Positions 36,300-45,123 are shown, counted from the first letter of the stretch. The stretch is 64,000 bases of DNA from Myxococcaceae bacterium (GCA_019694595.1 JAIBBQ010000003.1:1-64000); one strand, 5' to 3'. Numbers and translations are program-made. Notes: generated by a model from the sequence alone, not told the origin.

Positions 36300-37769
36300 T
36301 CAGCTCGCGGAACGCCGCCAGTGGAAGCCGTCGAGCGACGGCACCAGGCCACCCTCGAACAACGGCTTCTCGACGGCGACCCGCCGTTCGCGTTCGCGCC
36401 CGAAGCTGGCCTGCGCCAGCATCTGCGCCGCCTCGCTGCCCAGCAGGTGCTGGGTCACGCCATCACCCTCGCCGTGAGGCTTCGGGGGCGCGGTGCCCGT
36501 GGGCGCCCCCGGCGAGATCGCGGCGCCGGCGAACTCCTGCGGGTTCTCGTAGAGCTGCTCGTCGTTGTTGGCCCCGGCGACCAGCCGGACGAAGGCGGTC
36601 TTCGCCTCATCGTCGGAGGAGACGATCCGGCGCGCGTGCCAGAAATATGAGCTTTCGTGCTTGTTCCAGTCGTAGAAGCCGACCAGAAAATCGTGGAAGT
36701 TGTTGTACTCGCGGCGGTAGCGCCGCTCGTACTCGATGAAGCACTCCTCTTCCTCGAGATCGCCTCGGAGCACGGTGTTGATGGACCGGGCCGCCTGCAA
36801 CCCGCTGTAGGTCGCGAGGTGCACCCCCGTGGAGATGATGGGGTCGATGAAGCAGGCGGCATCGCCGCACAGCATCATGCCGGGCTTCCAGAACTTGGTG
36901 TTCATATAGGACCAGTCGCGGCGAACGCGGTACTCGCCGTACTCGCCCGTCTCCACGCGCTTCGCCGTCGAGAGGTGGTCCTTGATGATGGGCGCGCGCT
37001 CGATGAGCTCCCTCATCGCCACGTCGTTCCCCTTCTTGAGGATGCCGGCGTGCTCCTTGCCGATCACCGCGCCGACGCTCGTCAGCTTGGGGGACAGCGG
37101 AATGAACCAGAACCACCCCATGTCGAACGCGATGATGAGGATGTTGCCGTCGCTCGGGGGCGGCATGCGCTTGGCCCCCTCGTAGTAGGCGAACAGGGCC
37201 ATGTTCTGGAAGAACTTGGAGAACACCCGCTCACCGACTTGCTCGTGGAAGCGGGTCGTGTGGCCGCTGCAGTCCACCACCACGCGGGAGGTGGCGCGCC
37301 CTTCCTTGCCGCTGCCGTCGGTGAACCTGACCCCGGTGACTCGCCCACGCTCCTCGATGATCTCGCTCACGGCGTGCTGCTGGCGAACGTCGACGCCCTT
37401 GCGCGCGGCGTTGTTGATCAAGATGGCGTCGAAGCGGGACCGCTCGACCTGGTACGCGTACCCGGTGGGGTCGGTGAGCGCGCGGGCGAAGTGGAACGTC
37501 CACGGATCCGGGCTCGCGCCCCACTTGCAGTAGCCGCCGAACTTCTTCTGGAAGTTGGCTCGCTTGACCTCGTCGGCCACGCCGAGCATCGGGACGATTC
37601 CGTGAATCGTCGACGGCAGCAGCGACTCACCGATCGAATACCTGGGGTGCTGGACCCGGTCGAGCAGCAGCACCTTGTGCCCCTGCATCGCAGACAAGGT
37701 GGCGGCGGTGGACCCCGCCGGCCCTCCGCCAATGACCACGACATCGAAACGCTCTGGCTGCATGCTCAC
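36300..37769 (-). CDS. FADH2-dependent halogenase
   Basis: A 489-residue flavin halogenase. The FAD motif is GGGPAGSTAAT, and the halogenase signature WFWFIP (WxWxIP) is in FDMGWFWFIPLSP. SIGESLLPSTIHGI and GDAACFIDPIISTGVHLATYSG are typical of the group acting on carrier-bound phenols or other acyl groups. The sequence closely recalls CndH of chondrochloren biosynthesis from a myxobacterium. A GTG at 37769 sits 5 bases after AGGAGG; an ATG two codons later is possible. It needs reduced FAD from a separate reductase. It follows the type II thioesterase gene by 46 bp on the same strand, so both are likely one operon. Confidence 0.92.
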   Translation of the reverse strand: MSMQPERFDVVVIGGGPAGSTAATLSAMQGHKVLLLDRVQHPRYSIGESLLPSTIHGIVPMLGVADEVKRANFQKKFGGYCKWGASPDPWTFHFARALTDPTGYAYQVERSRFDAILINNAARKGVDVRQQHAVSEIIEERGRVTGVRFTDGSGKEGRATSRVVVDCSGHTTRFHEQVGERVFSKFFQNMALFAYYEGAKRMPPPSDGNILIIAFDMGWFWFIPLSPKLTSVGAVIGKEHAGILKKGNDVAMRELIERAPIIKDHLSTAKRVETGEYGEYRVRRDWSYMNTKFWKPGMMLCGDAACFIDPIISTGVHLATYSGLQAARSINTVLRGDLEEEECFIEYERRYRREYNNFHDFLVGFYDWNKHESSYFWHARRIVSSDDEAKTAFVRLVAGANNDEQLYENPQEFAGAAISPGAPTGTAPPKPHGEGDGVTQHLLGSEAAQMLAQASFGRERERRVAVEKPLFEGGLVPSLDGFHWRRSAS

Positions 37770-37815
37770 GCTTTCCTCCTTCTGATCAGCTGGACCAACG
37801 AACGACCAAAGACCC

Positions 37816-38574
37816 TCACGCCGACGGAGCCACCCCCAGCGACTGCTCGATCATCTGCAGCAGCGCCGCCCGGTGCTCGGCCAGGAAGAAGTGACCTCCC
37901 GTGAACAGCCGCGCGCCGGTGAAGCGCTCGGAATGAGGGCGCCAGGCCTCGAGGTCCTGCCGGGTGACGCTGCGGTCGGCTTCCCCGCCCACCGCGGTGA
38001 TGGGCACCGTCAGCGGAGCCTCGGGCGTGTACTGGTAGCTCGCGAACAGCCGATAGTCGCTTCTCAGCACCCCGACGAGCATCTGCAGCAGCTCGGGGTG
38101 CTCGAAGACCTCGGGGGGCGTTCCGCCCATCTCTCGAATCGCCGCCACGAACTCGGGCTCGGCGAGGTCGGCGAGGTGCATGTCTGCGGGTCGGAGCTCC
38201 GGCGCCGCGTGGGCGGATACGAAGAGGTGCTCGGGCTGCCTCAGCCCGTTCGCGCGCAGCGCACGGCACAGCTCGAAGGCGACCCCACCGCCGAGGCTGT
38301 GGCCGAACACCGCGAAAGGCAGGTCCAGGTGGGGGCGCATCGCCTCCAGCAGCGAGGCCACGTACGGGACGTAGCTCTCGAAGGCCGGTTCGCGGAAGCG
38401 ACTCTCGCGGCCAGGTGGCTGGGCCGCCCACACCTCGACCCGGGCACCGAAGTGCGCCTGCCACGGTCTGAAGTAGCTGGCCCCCCCGCCGCTGTGCGGC
38501 AGACAGAAGAGTCGCGCCCTCGCAGCAGCCGAGCGCTTGACGAAGGGAAACCAGACCTGGGCGGGGGTCGGCAA
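37816..38574 (-). CDS. Type II thioesterase
   Basis: A 252-residue alpha/beta hydrolase of the editing thioesterase family, which clears wrongly loaded NRPS carrier domains. FCLPHSGGGASYFRPW is the family opening, the nucleophile is GHSLGG, and the late GGEADRSV (Asp) and GGHFFL (His) complete the triad. The start is uncertain. The frame is open well upstream, but a TTG at 38574 gives the usual N-terminus. A strong AGGAGG lies 14 bases upstream, which is long; a GTG at 38673 is the alternative. The gene is divergent from the acetyltransferase and upstream of the halogenase in a probable operon. Confidence 0.88.
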   Translation of the reverse strand: MPTPAQVWFPFVKRSAAARARLFCLPHSGGGASYFRPWQAHFGARVEVWAAQPPGRESRFREPAFESYVPYVASLLEAMRPHLDLPFAVFGHSLGGGVAFELCRALRANGLRQPEHLFVSAHAAPELRPADMHLADLAEPEFVAAIREMGGTPPEVFEHPELLQMLVGVLRSDYRLFASYQYTPEAPLTVPITAVGGEADRSVTRQDLEAWRPHSERFTGARLFTGGHFFLAEHRAALLQMIEQSLGVAPSA

Positions 38575-38727
38575 CGCTGGAACTGTAACCTCCTCGCTGC
38601 GGGCTCGCCACGACGGCGGCGTCTGGCGACAAACTGATCGCCTAGCCGCTGGTGGGCTAAGTTCCCACAGCACTCTCGCGCGTCGCGCCCGCTCCCCGCC
38701 AGGCGCAGCAGGAAGGAAGACGTCGGC
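38575..38727. promoter_or_regulatory. Divergent promoter region, thioesterase/acetyltransferase
   Basis: A 153-bp gap between divergent starts. It holds AGGAGG for the minus strand (38589-38594) and an AGGAAGGAAG purine tract before the ATG at 38728. No clear -35/-10 pair was identified. Confidence 0.4.
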
Positions 38728-39669
38728 ATGCCACCAGTCGTGATTCGGCCACTCGAGGAGCGTGACGTCGATGAAGGCGACGCCATCTACCGCGAGGCGT
38801 TCACCACGTTCCTGAAGTTGCCGCCCGAGAAGCTCCGCAAGGGTTCGTACGTGCGCAACCGGTTCGCGGGAAAGCAGAGCGCCTGCTTCGCCGCCGAGTC
38901 GAACGGCAAGCTCATTGGAACCGTGTTCGCCGCCAACTGGGGCAGCGTCGCCGTGCTCGGCCCCTGCACCACGCGGATGAAGGGCTTTACCGCCCAGGCC
39001 GGCGCGCAGCTGGTCGCCCGGGCCCAGGAGCAGGCGCGAACGTGGGGCGCACAGCACCTTGTTGGCTACACGTTCTGCGACAGCCCGCGGCACCTTGAAT
39101 TCTTCCACACCGTCGACATGTGGCCCCGCTGCATCACGGCGGTCATGACCCAGCTCGTCCGAAAGAACCAGTCGCTGCCTGCCGGCTGGGTGCTGGTGAG
39201 CGCGGCGGGCGCAGCGCGCGCCGCGCTCCTCGAGGACTGCTCGGTGATGACCCGCTCGGTCTGGCCTGGGCTGGTGGTCACCAGCGAGATCGAAACGGTC
39301 GCGACGCAGAACATCGGCGACACCCTGGTGCACCGCGGTCCCGACGGGGCGGTGGACGCTCTCGCGGTCTGCCACCACGGTCCGGGGTCGGAAGCGAACG
39401 AGAACGCCACCTACGTGAAGGTGGGCATGGTGCGTTCAGGCGAGGGCGCTCCGGCGCGCTTCTCTGACCTGCTCGCGGCGGTGGAGGCCTTCGCGAGCCA
39501 GCGCGGGTCCACGTCGTACTCGGTGGGCATGAACACCGCGCACCACGAGGCGTACCGGCTGCTGGTGCAGAAACGCTTCATGACCACCGAGCTCGGCGTG
39601 TCGCTGCACTACAAGAACGATCGCGCCTACAAGGCGGAGGGGTGCTGGGTCATCGACGATTGGCGCTGA
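38728..39669 (+). CDS. GNAT family acetyltransferase
   Basis: A 313-residue protein. Residues about 5-150 look like a GNAT domain (VIRPLEERDVDEGDAIYREAF; LIGTVFAANWGSVAVLGPCTT; AQAGAQLVARAQEQA). The C-terminal half has a second GNAT-like part (EAFASQRGSTSYSVGMNTAHHEAYRLLVQKRFM). The usual Q/RxxGxG/A acetyl-CoA loop is poorly conserved. Within the cluster it could acetylate the product, or protect the host by acetylating a free amino group, for example on a diamino acid. Neither role is shown by sequence. Preceded by a strong purine-rich ribosome-binding sequence. Confidence 0.75.
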   Translation: MPPVVIRPLEERDVDEGDAIYREAFTTFLKLPPEKLRKGSYVRNRFAGKQSACFAAESNGKLIGTVFAANWGSVAVLGPCTTRMKGFTAQAGAQLVARAQEQARTWGAQHLVGYTFCDSPRHLEFFHTVDMWPRCITAVMTQLVRKNQSLPAGWVLVSAAGAARAALLEDCSVMTRSVWPGLVVTSEIETVATQNIGDTLVHRGPDGAVDALAVCHHGPGSEANENATYVKVGMVRSGEGAPARFSDLLAAVEAFASQRGSTSYSVGMNTAHHEAYRLLVQKRFMTTELGVSLHYKNDRAYKAEGCWVIDDWR

Positions 39670-39670
39670 G

Positions 39671-39685
39671 GGCTCGCAGCGAGCC
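39671..39685 (+). terminator. Hairpin after the acetyltransferase gene
   Basis: ggctc-gcagc-gagcc, two bases after the stop; the self-complementary run is seven bases per arm. No T-tract follows immediately. It probably separates the acetyltransferase from the cytochrome operon. Confidence 0.4.
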
Positions 39686-39713
39686 AGGCATCGACGCGAC
39701 CCATGGAGAATTC

Positions 39714-39742
39714 TTGACTTCACTGCACCCCCACGTTTTGCT
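39714..39742 (+). promoter_or_regulatory. Putative sigma-70-type promoter of the multiheme cytochrome operon
   Basis: TTGACT (39714-39719), a 17-base spacer, then TTTGCT (39737-39742), about 62 bases before the ATG at 39805. The -35 is good and the -10 weak. The stretch is visibly richer in A/T than its surroundings. Confidence 0.35.
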
Positions 39743-39804
39743 TCGGCCACTTTTGAAAGCGGCGCGGGGGCGCTGCCACGTACTGAAAAGGACGCTAGCC
39801 CGAA

Positions 39805-41739
39805 ATGACTGCTCGACGCTCCACGCTCAGCCTCTGTCTATTGCTCACGCTCGGAACTTCTGCGTGCCAACTCCTCGACACCGCGAGCTCCGAGAACGTT
39901 TCGGGCCGCGGGGCGAAGGCATTTGACCCGTACGGAAGTGCGTCTGGTGCGCGGCGCCTCGTGCTGCAGCAATTCAGGGGCTGTGCCATCAACGCGTCGG
40001 GCGCCGCGGTCGGCCCGGGCACCGCGAAGATTCCGTACCCGGCCACCTGCGCCGACATCAATTATCTCCCGTTCAACCCCGACCCGACGGCCCCGTGGCC
40101 CGAAGCGCCCCCGATGGGCAAGTACGAGGTCGTCGCCGGCTCGAAGTACTTCCTCAACCAGCTGACGCTGCACGATCAGGTCGAATATGGCGACGGCGAT
40201 CAGGCCCGCGTCGACGCGGCGCTCAACGACACCGCGGCTCCACTGTACTGGATGAAGACCAAGTCGAAGTTCAAGTCGCTCGACTGGAGCCTCGCCAGCG
40301 TCCAGCGCCAGCGGTGGATTCCCGACTTCTCCGACCCGCACCTCTTCTTCCGCCAGACCACCTACGACGGCGCGGCGTGGCAGAACGACCAGGAGTCGAG
40401 CTTCCTCGTCGAGGTGCTGGACTCGGACGGCACGGTCAGGACGAGCGAGACTTACCTCCGGAAGGAGTTCCTGGCGGAGAACCGCGTCAGCGGCCACGTG
40501 GCGCTCGATCACACGATCGGGTTGCTCGGGAAGCCGACGAGCCCCGCGGACCAGACGGCGCACATGCCGGTCGGCCTGGCGCTGGTGCGCACCACGGTGA
40601 AAATCGAGTTCTACGCCTCGACGAACCCGTTCAAGCAGATCGCCATGCCGGACATCGAAGGCGACGGCGCGGTGCGGGTCACCTGGAGTTCGATGCCCAA
40701 CGAGCCCTTCTACTTCCCGGTGACCTTCGTGCGTCAGGCGTCGCTGCCGACCTCCTGCTACTCCTCCAAGGACGGAACCACGCCGGTGCAGTGCTCCTCG
40801 GGCATCAACCCGACGGCCGAGCTCTCGCGCCCCAAGAACGGCAAGTTCTTCGAGCCGGGGGAATCGCTGAGCGTGCGCTTCCAGCTGCGTGACGGCGACG
40901 GCAACCTGCTCCACGAGCGCGACCAGCTCAACAGCTTCTCTGACAGCTTCATGGAGAAGAACAACGGTCTGCTGGAGTTCAACTTCGGCCGCTTCTTCAA
41001 CCTTCTCGAGGAAGACAACGAGGCGGTCTGGCAGATCCTCGGCCCGATCCAGGATTCGTCGCACTTCGAGCAGTTCAACACCGAGCGCCCGCCCTACACG
41101 CAGTTCCCGGAGAAGTTGTCCGGGCTCACCGGCGTCGGTCAGCTGATTCCCACCGCGGGGCAGCCGGGCACGCTGGTTGGCGGCGAGAACATCCGGTGGT
41201 CGACGGTGCAGCCGGTGGACATTCCGCCCGGAGCCAAGCCTGGCACCTACGCGCTCTACTTGAAGATCGGCCGCCACGCGCTCGGCGAGCGAATCACCAA
41301 GGGCAACGTGGTCTATTTCCAGGTCGGCCAGGCTGAGCAGACGCAGTACCCGGGCAGGGTCGGCAACTGCCAGATCTGCCACCGCGGCGTGCTCTCACTC
41401 GACAACCTTCGCCACGGCTTCTCGGTCGATCACATCGAAGGCTGCAAGGCGTGCCACAAGACGAACTACTACAACTTCTCGCGCGACGTTCACCTCATCC
41501 ACATGGACTCGGTGAAGTACCCGTTCCCCAAGAACCAGTGCACCGTGTGCCACCTGGTCAAGGAAAGCGCGATCCGTTCGAACATCGAGGTGTGCTCGGC
41601 CTGCCACCCTGCGGTTCACGGGGTCGAGTTCTTCGGACAGCAGTTCGAGCTGTACGGCAGCCCGAACCGGTTCACGGAATGCGCGGGCGCGTGCCACAAG
41701 CAGACCACGCCGACGCAGCACATCCTCCCCGCCAACTAA
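39805..41739 (+). CDS. Multiheme c-type cytochrome lipoprotein
   Basis: A 644-residue lipoprotein (signal STLSLCLLLTLGTSAC). The first 500 residues are a large beta-rich domain without heme motifs. The last 130 residues hold four CxxCH sites (CQICH, CKACH, CTVCH, CSACH) and one CxxxCH (CAGACH), plus several extra His that could be distal ligands. The layout resembles periplasmic or outer-surface multiheme electron carriers. It is followed 9 bp later by another lipoprotein gene. Why a cytochrome lies inside an NRPS cluster is unclear; it may be an unrelated insertion or an electron donor to an oxidative step. Confidence 0.87.
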   Translation: MTARRSTLSLCLLLTLGTSACQLLDTASSENVSGRGAKAFDPYGSASGARRLVLQQFRGCAINASGAAVGPGTAKIPYPATCADINYLPFNPDPTAPWPEAPPMGKYEVVAGSKYFLNQLTLHDQVEYGDGDQARVDAALNDTAAPLYWMKTKSKFKSLDWSLASVQRQRWIPDFSDPHLFFRQTTYDGAAWQNDQESSFLVEVLDSDGTVRTSETYLRKEFLAENRVSGHVALDHTIGLLGKPTSPADQTAHMPVGLALVRTTVKIEFYASTNPFKQIAMPDIEGDGAVRVTWSSMPNEPFYFPVTFVRQASLPTSCYSSKDGTTPVQCSSGINPTAELSRPKNGKFFEPGESLSVRFQLRDGDGNLLHERDQLNSFSDSFMEKNNGLLEFNFGRFFNLLEEDNEAVWQILGPIQDSSHFEQFNTERPPYTQFPEKLSGLTGVGQLIPTAGQPGTLVGGENIRWSTVQPVDIPPGAKPGTYALYLKIGRHALGERITKGNVVYFQVGQAEQTQYPGRVGNCQICHRGVLSLDNLRHGFSVDHIEGCKACHKTNYYNFSRDVHLIHMDSVKYPFPKNQCTVCHLVKESAIRSNIEVCSACHPAVHGVEFFGQQFELYGSPNRFTECAGACHKQTTPTQHILPAN

Positions 41740-41748
41740 GGACCGACC

Positions 41749-42897
41749 TTGAACTCCCTCAAGCGCGTAGCGGTGACGGTGGTGTCGTGTGGTCTGCTCG
41801 CCTGCGGCTCGACGACGAGCCAGCCAGACGCCTCGGTGTTCGTCGACGACATCAAGCCGGTGACGGACATCTACGGGTACTCGTGGGACCCGGAAGTGTT
41901 CCTGGCAAACCTCTTCCAGTGCGGGCCGATGTGCATGTTCCCGCCGACCAGCGACCCGTACAGTCCGCTGTTCGACTCGACGCGGCTGTCGGGCACCAAG
42001 GTCACGATGATGACCCTGGGCACCAGCTGGGAGCCGACGACGTTCAGCTCCACGTCGGACGAGATGGGCACCTGGAGCGTTCGGCAGGTCCCGCAGCACG
42101 CGGGCGCGCCCTACTACTTCCCCAAGGGCGAGGGCGGTGCGTTTGCGCTCCCGCCTGACATGGCCCCGTACGATCGCGGCCCCGACGCCGGGTACCTGCC
42201 CACGCTGCAGCTGCGGCCGGTGGCGAGCAACTACGCCGGGACGTGTGCGGCGGTCGAGTCGGCGCAGCTGTCGAACATCGGCATCCTCGAGGCGGTGGCG
42301 AAGTTCATCTCCGTCGATGGTGGCACCGCGGTGACGCCCGAGGACCTCGTCAACCCGGCGAAGTTCGGTGGCGTGGCGGTCATCTGGCTGACGGTCCCGG
42401 GTGACCCCGTCGAGCACCGGGTCGGCTTCGGCGTCGACCACACGACGCTGCAGGCGTCGCTGGGCAAGGTCATCAACATCAGCATCGCGCCTCCGGGCAT
42501 GGCACCTCCGGAGCTCCAGAGCACCCGCGGCTTCGTGGTCGACCCTTCGCTCCCCGGCGTGAGCGACCTCGGCATCTCGGTGGTCGTGCTGGCGCCCGAG
42601 GAGGCCGGCAAGGAGGTGACCATCGCGGCGGTCGATACCGCGCACGACCCCATGCAGGGGCGGCCGCTCTACTTCCCCGAGTTCACGATTCCGATCCCCT
42701 CGGGGGTCATCACCTACGGCTCGTTCCCGATGCTCGGTGGTCCTCCGGGCCCGAACGACTCGCCGAGGCCGCTGCCGCAGCCCGTGGCGACGCCCGAGGA
42801 AGTGGTGTGCTGGCCGAGCGAGCGTCAGGACAAGTTCCGCGAGGGGATTCCGTACCAGGACCTCGAGAAGTACTCGTCCGCGCCCAGGCTGCGCTAG
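41749..42897 (+). CDS. Lipoprotein, partner of the multiheme cytochrome
   Basis: A 382-residue lipoprotein from a TTG start, preceded by AAGGA at a good distance; signal VAVTVVSCGLLACGS with lipobox LLAC. The mature part is beta-rich with few Cys and no heme or catalytic motif that I recognise. Its tight spacing (9 bp) to the cytochrome gene suggests that the two proteins work together at the outer membrane. Function unknown. Confidence 0.75.
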   Translation: MNSLKRVAVTVVSCGLLACGSTTSQPDASVFVDDIKPVTDIYGYSWDPEVFLANLFQCGPMCMFPPTSDPYSPLFDSTRLSGTKVTMMTLGTSWEPTTFSSTSDEMGTWSVRQVPQHAGAPYYFPKGEGGAFALPPDMAPYDRGPDAGYLPTLQLRPVASNYAGTCAAVESAQLSNIGILEAVAKFISVDGGTAVTPEDLVNPAKFGGVAVIWLTVPGDPVEHRVGFGVDHTTLQASLGKVINISIAPPGMAPPELQSTRGFVVDPSLPGVSDLGISVVVLAPEEAGKEVTIAAVDTAHDPMQGRPLYFPEFTIPIPSGVITYGSFPMLGGPPGPNDSPRPLPQPVATPEEVVCWPSERQDKFREGIPYQDLEKYSSAPRLR

Positions 42898-43263
42898 CGG
42901 TGTGATCGGGTGGGGAGCGCAGGGACTGGCGCCCCACCCGGTGTCGTGAAGTCGAGCAGGGCTGTGGCCTCCCTCGGGCCACGGCGTCGACCAGGGTGGG
43001 ACGCGCTGCCAGCAGTCTGCAGGAGCGAACGCCCTGAGGCCCTGCTGCGAGGTACCGGTGGTGGGTGTGCGCTGACGTGCGCAACCGCTCCGTCGGGAGC
43101 CGGGGCTCACCGGGCAGGCTGAAGCAGCTCATGGGCGGCCAGCGCGTGCAGCGCTGTGAACTGTGGGACTCGCTTCGGCTATCGTCACCCTCCTGCCACC
43201 CGGCACCCTCGGCGCCCGCGGCCCCCCGGGGCGTGAGCGCGAGCGCATCATCGGAGAGACACC
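42898..43263. other. 366-bp intergenic region without a supported gene
   Basis: It begins with a strong hairpin (42907-42940). Short open frames exist here (for example 42910-43122) but lack a ribosome-binding sequence and recognisable protein features. The promoter of the TIM-barrel/formyltransferase gene should be in the second half; I cannot locate it. CGGAGAGA lies a few bases before that gene's GTG. Confidence 0.5.
42907..42940 (+). terminator. Terminator-like hairpin after the cytochrome operon
   Basis: cgggtgggg (42907-42915) pairs perfectly with ccccacccg (42932-42940), nine pairs, 10 bases after the stop of the lipoprotein gene. There is no T-tract. Confidence 0.5.
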
Positions 43264-45072
43264 GTGAGGGACACCTCGAAACAGCCGCCGACGCCCCACG
43301 CTGAGTTCTGGACCTCCGGAGGGGGTCCTACGGACTCTGGACCACTCCAGGTGTTTCTCGGCGCGCCGGTCGACGCGCTGACGGCGAAGCCGCTCGGCGG
43401 GCTGTGGGCCGCCGCGCTGCTCGTGGTGTCGACGGCCTCCGGGCTCGAGACCGACCAGGTCGAAGCCCTGGAAGAGCTCACCCTGTCGCGCAAGCAGCGC
43501 GTCGTCGCGTCGGTGGACCTCGAACCCAGCCAGGACCAGAACCTCCGCCCCCACTTGAAGCTGCTGAAGGCAGCTGGAGTCGCAGCCGTCGAGCTCGACT
43601 TCACCGCCGCGAGCGCCTCGCTGCCCATCTCCCGCGTGCTCGCCCTGGTGCGGCACCAGGTGTTTCAGGCGCGCACCACCTTTCAGGGGCCCGTGTGGGC
43701 CAAGTTTCCCATCGGCCACGAGGTCCCTGGCATCTGGCTCGCGCAAACGGCGATCGAGAGCCACGTCGGCGCGGTGTGCTTCGCCCCCTCGGTCAGCAAG
43801 TGGGGGTCGGTGGACCTCACCTCGATGGACGTGCGCGCTCCCTGGCCGGGGCTCGACGCGCGGAGTGTTCAGCTCGTGGAGCTGAACCGTTCCATGGACG
43901 CGATGGTGCGGCTGCGATCGGAGATCTCCTGCGCCCAGGTGGTCCTCGGCTTCGACGATGTCCCCCCGGAGGCGTTCGGGGCGGCCATCGCGGCAGGGGC
44001 GTTCGCGGTCCGGCTCCCCCGCGCGCGCACCACCCCTGAACACCTCGCCGTCGTGGAAGAGGAGCTGTCCACCTCGACGCGGAAGGCGGGAGTTGCGGCG
44101 GTGGCGGAACTCCAGGACCTGGCCCAGGCGCCGCTGCGCGCGTCCATCACCAGGGTCCCGCCTCGGAAGCGGAACAGGCCGGGCATGACGGGGAGCTTCA
44201 ACACACTCCCGGTGCCCCGAGCGACCGCGGTCCTGATGACGGGGTATCCGCACGGGGCGCAGTACGGGCTCGAGGCCATGAAGCTCAACAGCGTCGAGTG
44301 CAGTGGCATGGTCATCGCACAGCGCTCGTTCGGTCACCAGAACCCCGCCGGGCCACATGCGGGCTTCGAAGCTCCGCACGACGTTCCGGTCCTCCTCTCT
44401 CCGCGCCTGGGACCGGTGCGGCCCTTCATCGAAGCGATCAAGCCCGACTTCATCATCTGCTACCACTTCCCGTGGAAGTTGCCGGCCGAGGTGCTCAACC
44501 TCGCCCGGCTCGGCGGCATCAACATTCACCCGTCGTTGCTGCCCGACTACCCAGGCGGACAGGGCGGCTCGTCCATCGGCTGGGGGCTCCGCAACGGTGA
44601 CGAGCAACTCGGCGTCACCGTGCACCGGATGACGTCCGACTACGATCGCGGCGCGATTCTCCATCAGGAAGCGTTCGCGAACGACGAGACCATGCGGGTG
44701 TGGGACGCGTCGCTCGCCGGAGAGCGCGTGGGCATCACCGCGATGACCAAGGCCATCGCGGCGCTCCTCGCCGGCGAACCGGGCCGGCCCCAGGTCGGTG
44801 AAGGGCGCCCTGCCCCGCCATTCGAGCCGGAGTTCGAGCGGCTCGACTGGGCCAAGCCGGCCGCCGACCTGGACCGTCAGGTCCGGGCGTGCTCCCAAGG
44901 CGCCAAGGCACAGGTGGCCGGCGCTTCGCTCAACGTCATCCGGACTCGGGTGAAGTCACGGACCGGTGCAGCCAGCCCACCGGGGACGGTGCTCGCCCGG
45001 CTCCCGACCAGGCTCACCGTGCAGTGCGGAAGCGGGGAGCTCGAGCTGCTCGACTTCGACGTGGTCGGCTAG
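43264..45072 (+). CDS. TIM-barrel domain fused to methionyl-tRNA formyltransferase-like domain
   Basis: A 602-residue fusion. Residues about 25-275 read like a TIM barrel of the dihydroorotate-dehydrogenase type: VVASVDLEP strand, AAGVAAVELDF, GPVWAKFPIG, a late AAIAAGAFAVRL strand/phosphate-loop region. The match is by eye and moderate. Residues about 300-490 are a formyltransferase: NIHPSLLPDYPGG with Asn420 and His422, and TVHRMTSDYDRGAIL with Asp461, giving the complete Asn-His-Asp set. Residues about 520-600 resemble the C-terminal domain of methionyl-tRNA formyltransferase. Likely role: N-formylation of an amino group in the peptide or of an N-hydroxy-amine. A GTG start after CGGAGAGA. 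It converges on NRPS2. Confidence 0.82.
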   Translation: MRDTSKQPPTPHAEFWTSGGGPTDSGPLQVFLGAPVDALTAKPLGGLWAAALLVVSTASGLETDQVEALEELTLSRKQRVVASVDLEPSQDQNLRPHLKLLKAAGVAAVELDFTAASASLPISRVLALVRHQVFQARTTFQGPVWAKFPIGHEVPGIWLAQTAIESHVGAVCFAPSVSKWGSVDLTSMDVRAPWPGLDARSVQLVELNRSMDAMVRLRSEISCAQVVLGFDDVPPEAFGAAIAAGAFAVRLPRARTTPEHLAVVEEELSTSTRKAGVAAVAELQDLAQAPLRASITRVPPRKRNRPGMTGSFNTLPVPRATAVLMTGYPHGAQYGLEAMKLNSVECSGMVIAQRSFGHQNPAGPHAGFEAPHDVPVLLSPRLGPVRPFIEAIKPDFIICYHFPWKLPAEVLNLARLGGINIHPSLLPDYPGGQGGSSIGWGLRNGDEQLGVTVHRMTSDYDRGAILHQEAFANDETMRVWDASLAGERVGITAMTKAIAALLAGEPGRPQVGEGRPAPPFEPEFERLDWAKPAADLDRQVRACSQGAKAQVAGASLNVIRTRVKSRTGAASPPGTVLARLPTRLTVQCGSGELELLDFDVVG

Positions 45073-45096
45073 CCGCCGCGAGTACCTCGCGGCGGC
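45072..45096. terminator. Strong bidirectional hairpin
   Basis: A perfect 11-bp stem, gccgccgcgag/ctcgcggcggc, with a three-base loop. It begins on the last base of the formyltransferase stop codon and lies 27 bases from the NRPS2 stop. Very stable; no T-tract. Confidence 0.6.
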
Positions 45097-45123
45097 CGGC
45101 GCTCCCACGCCAGCCCGGGAACC

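Noticed and set aside
42910-43304. Small plus-strand frames in the 366-bp gap
   Set aside because: No ribosome-binding sequence, no motifs, and the second one runs into the formyltransferase start in another frame.
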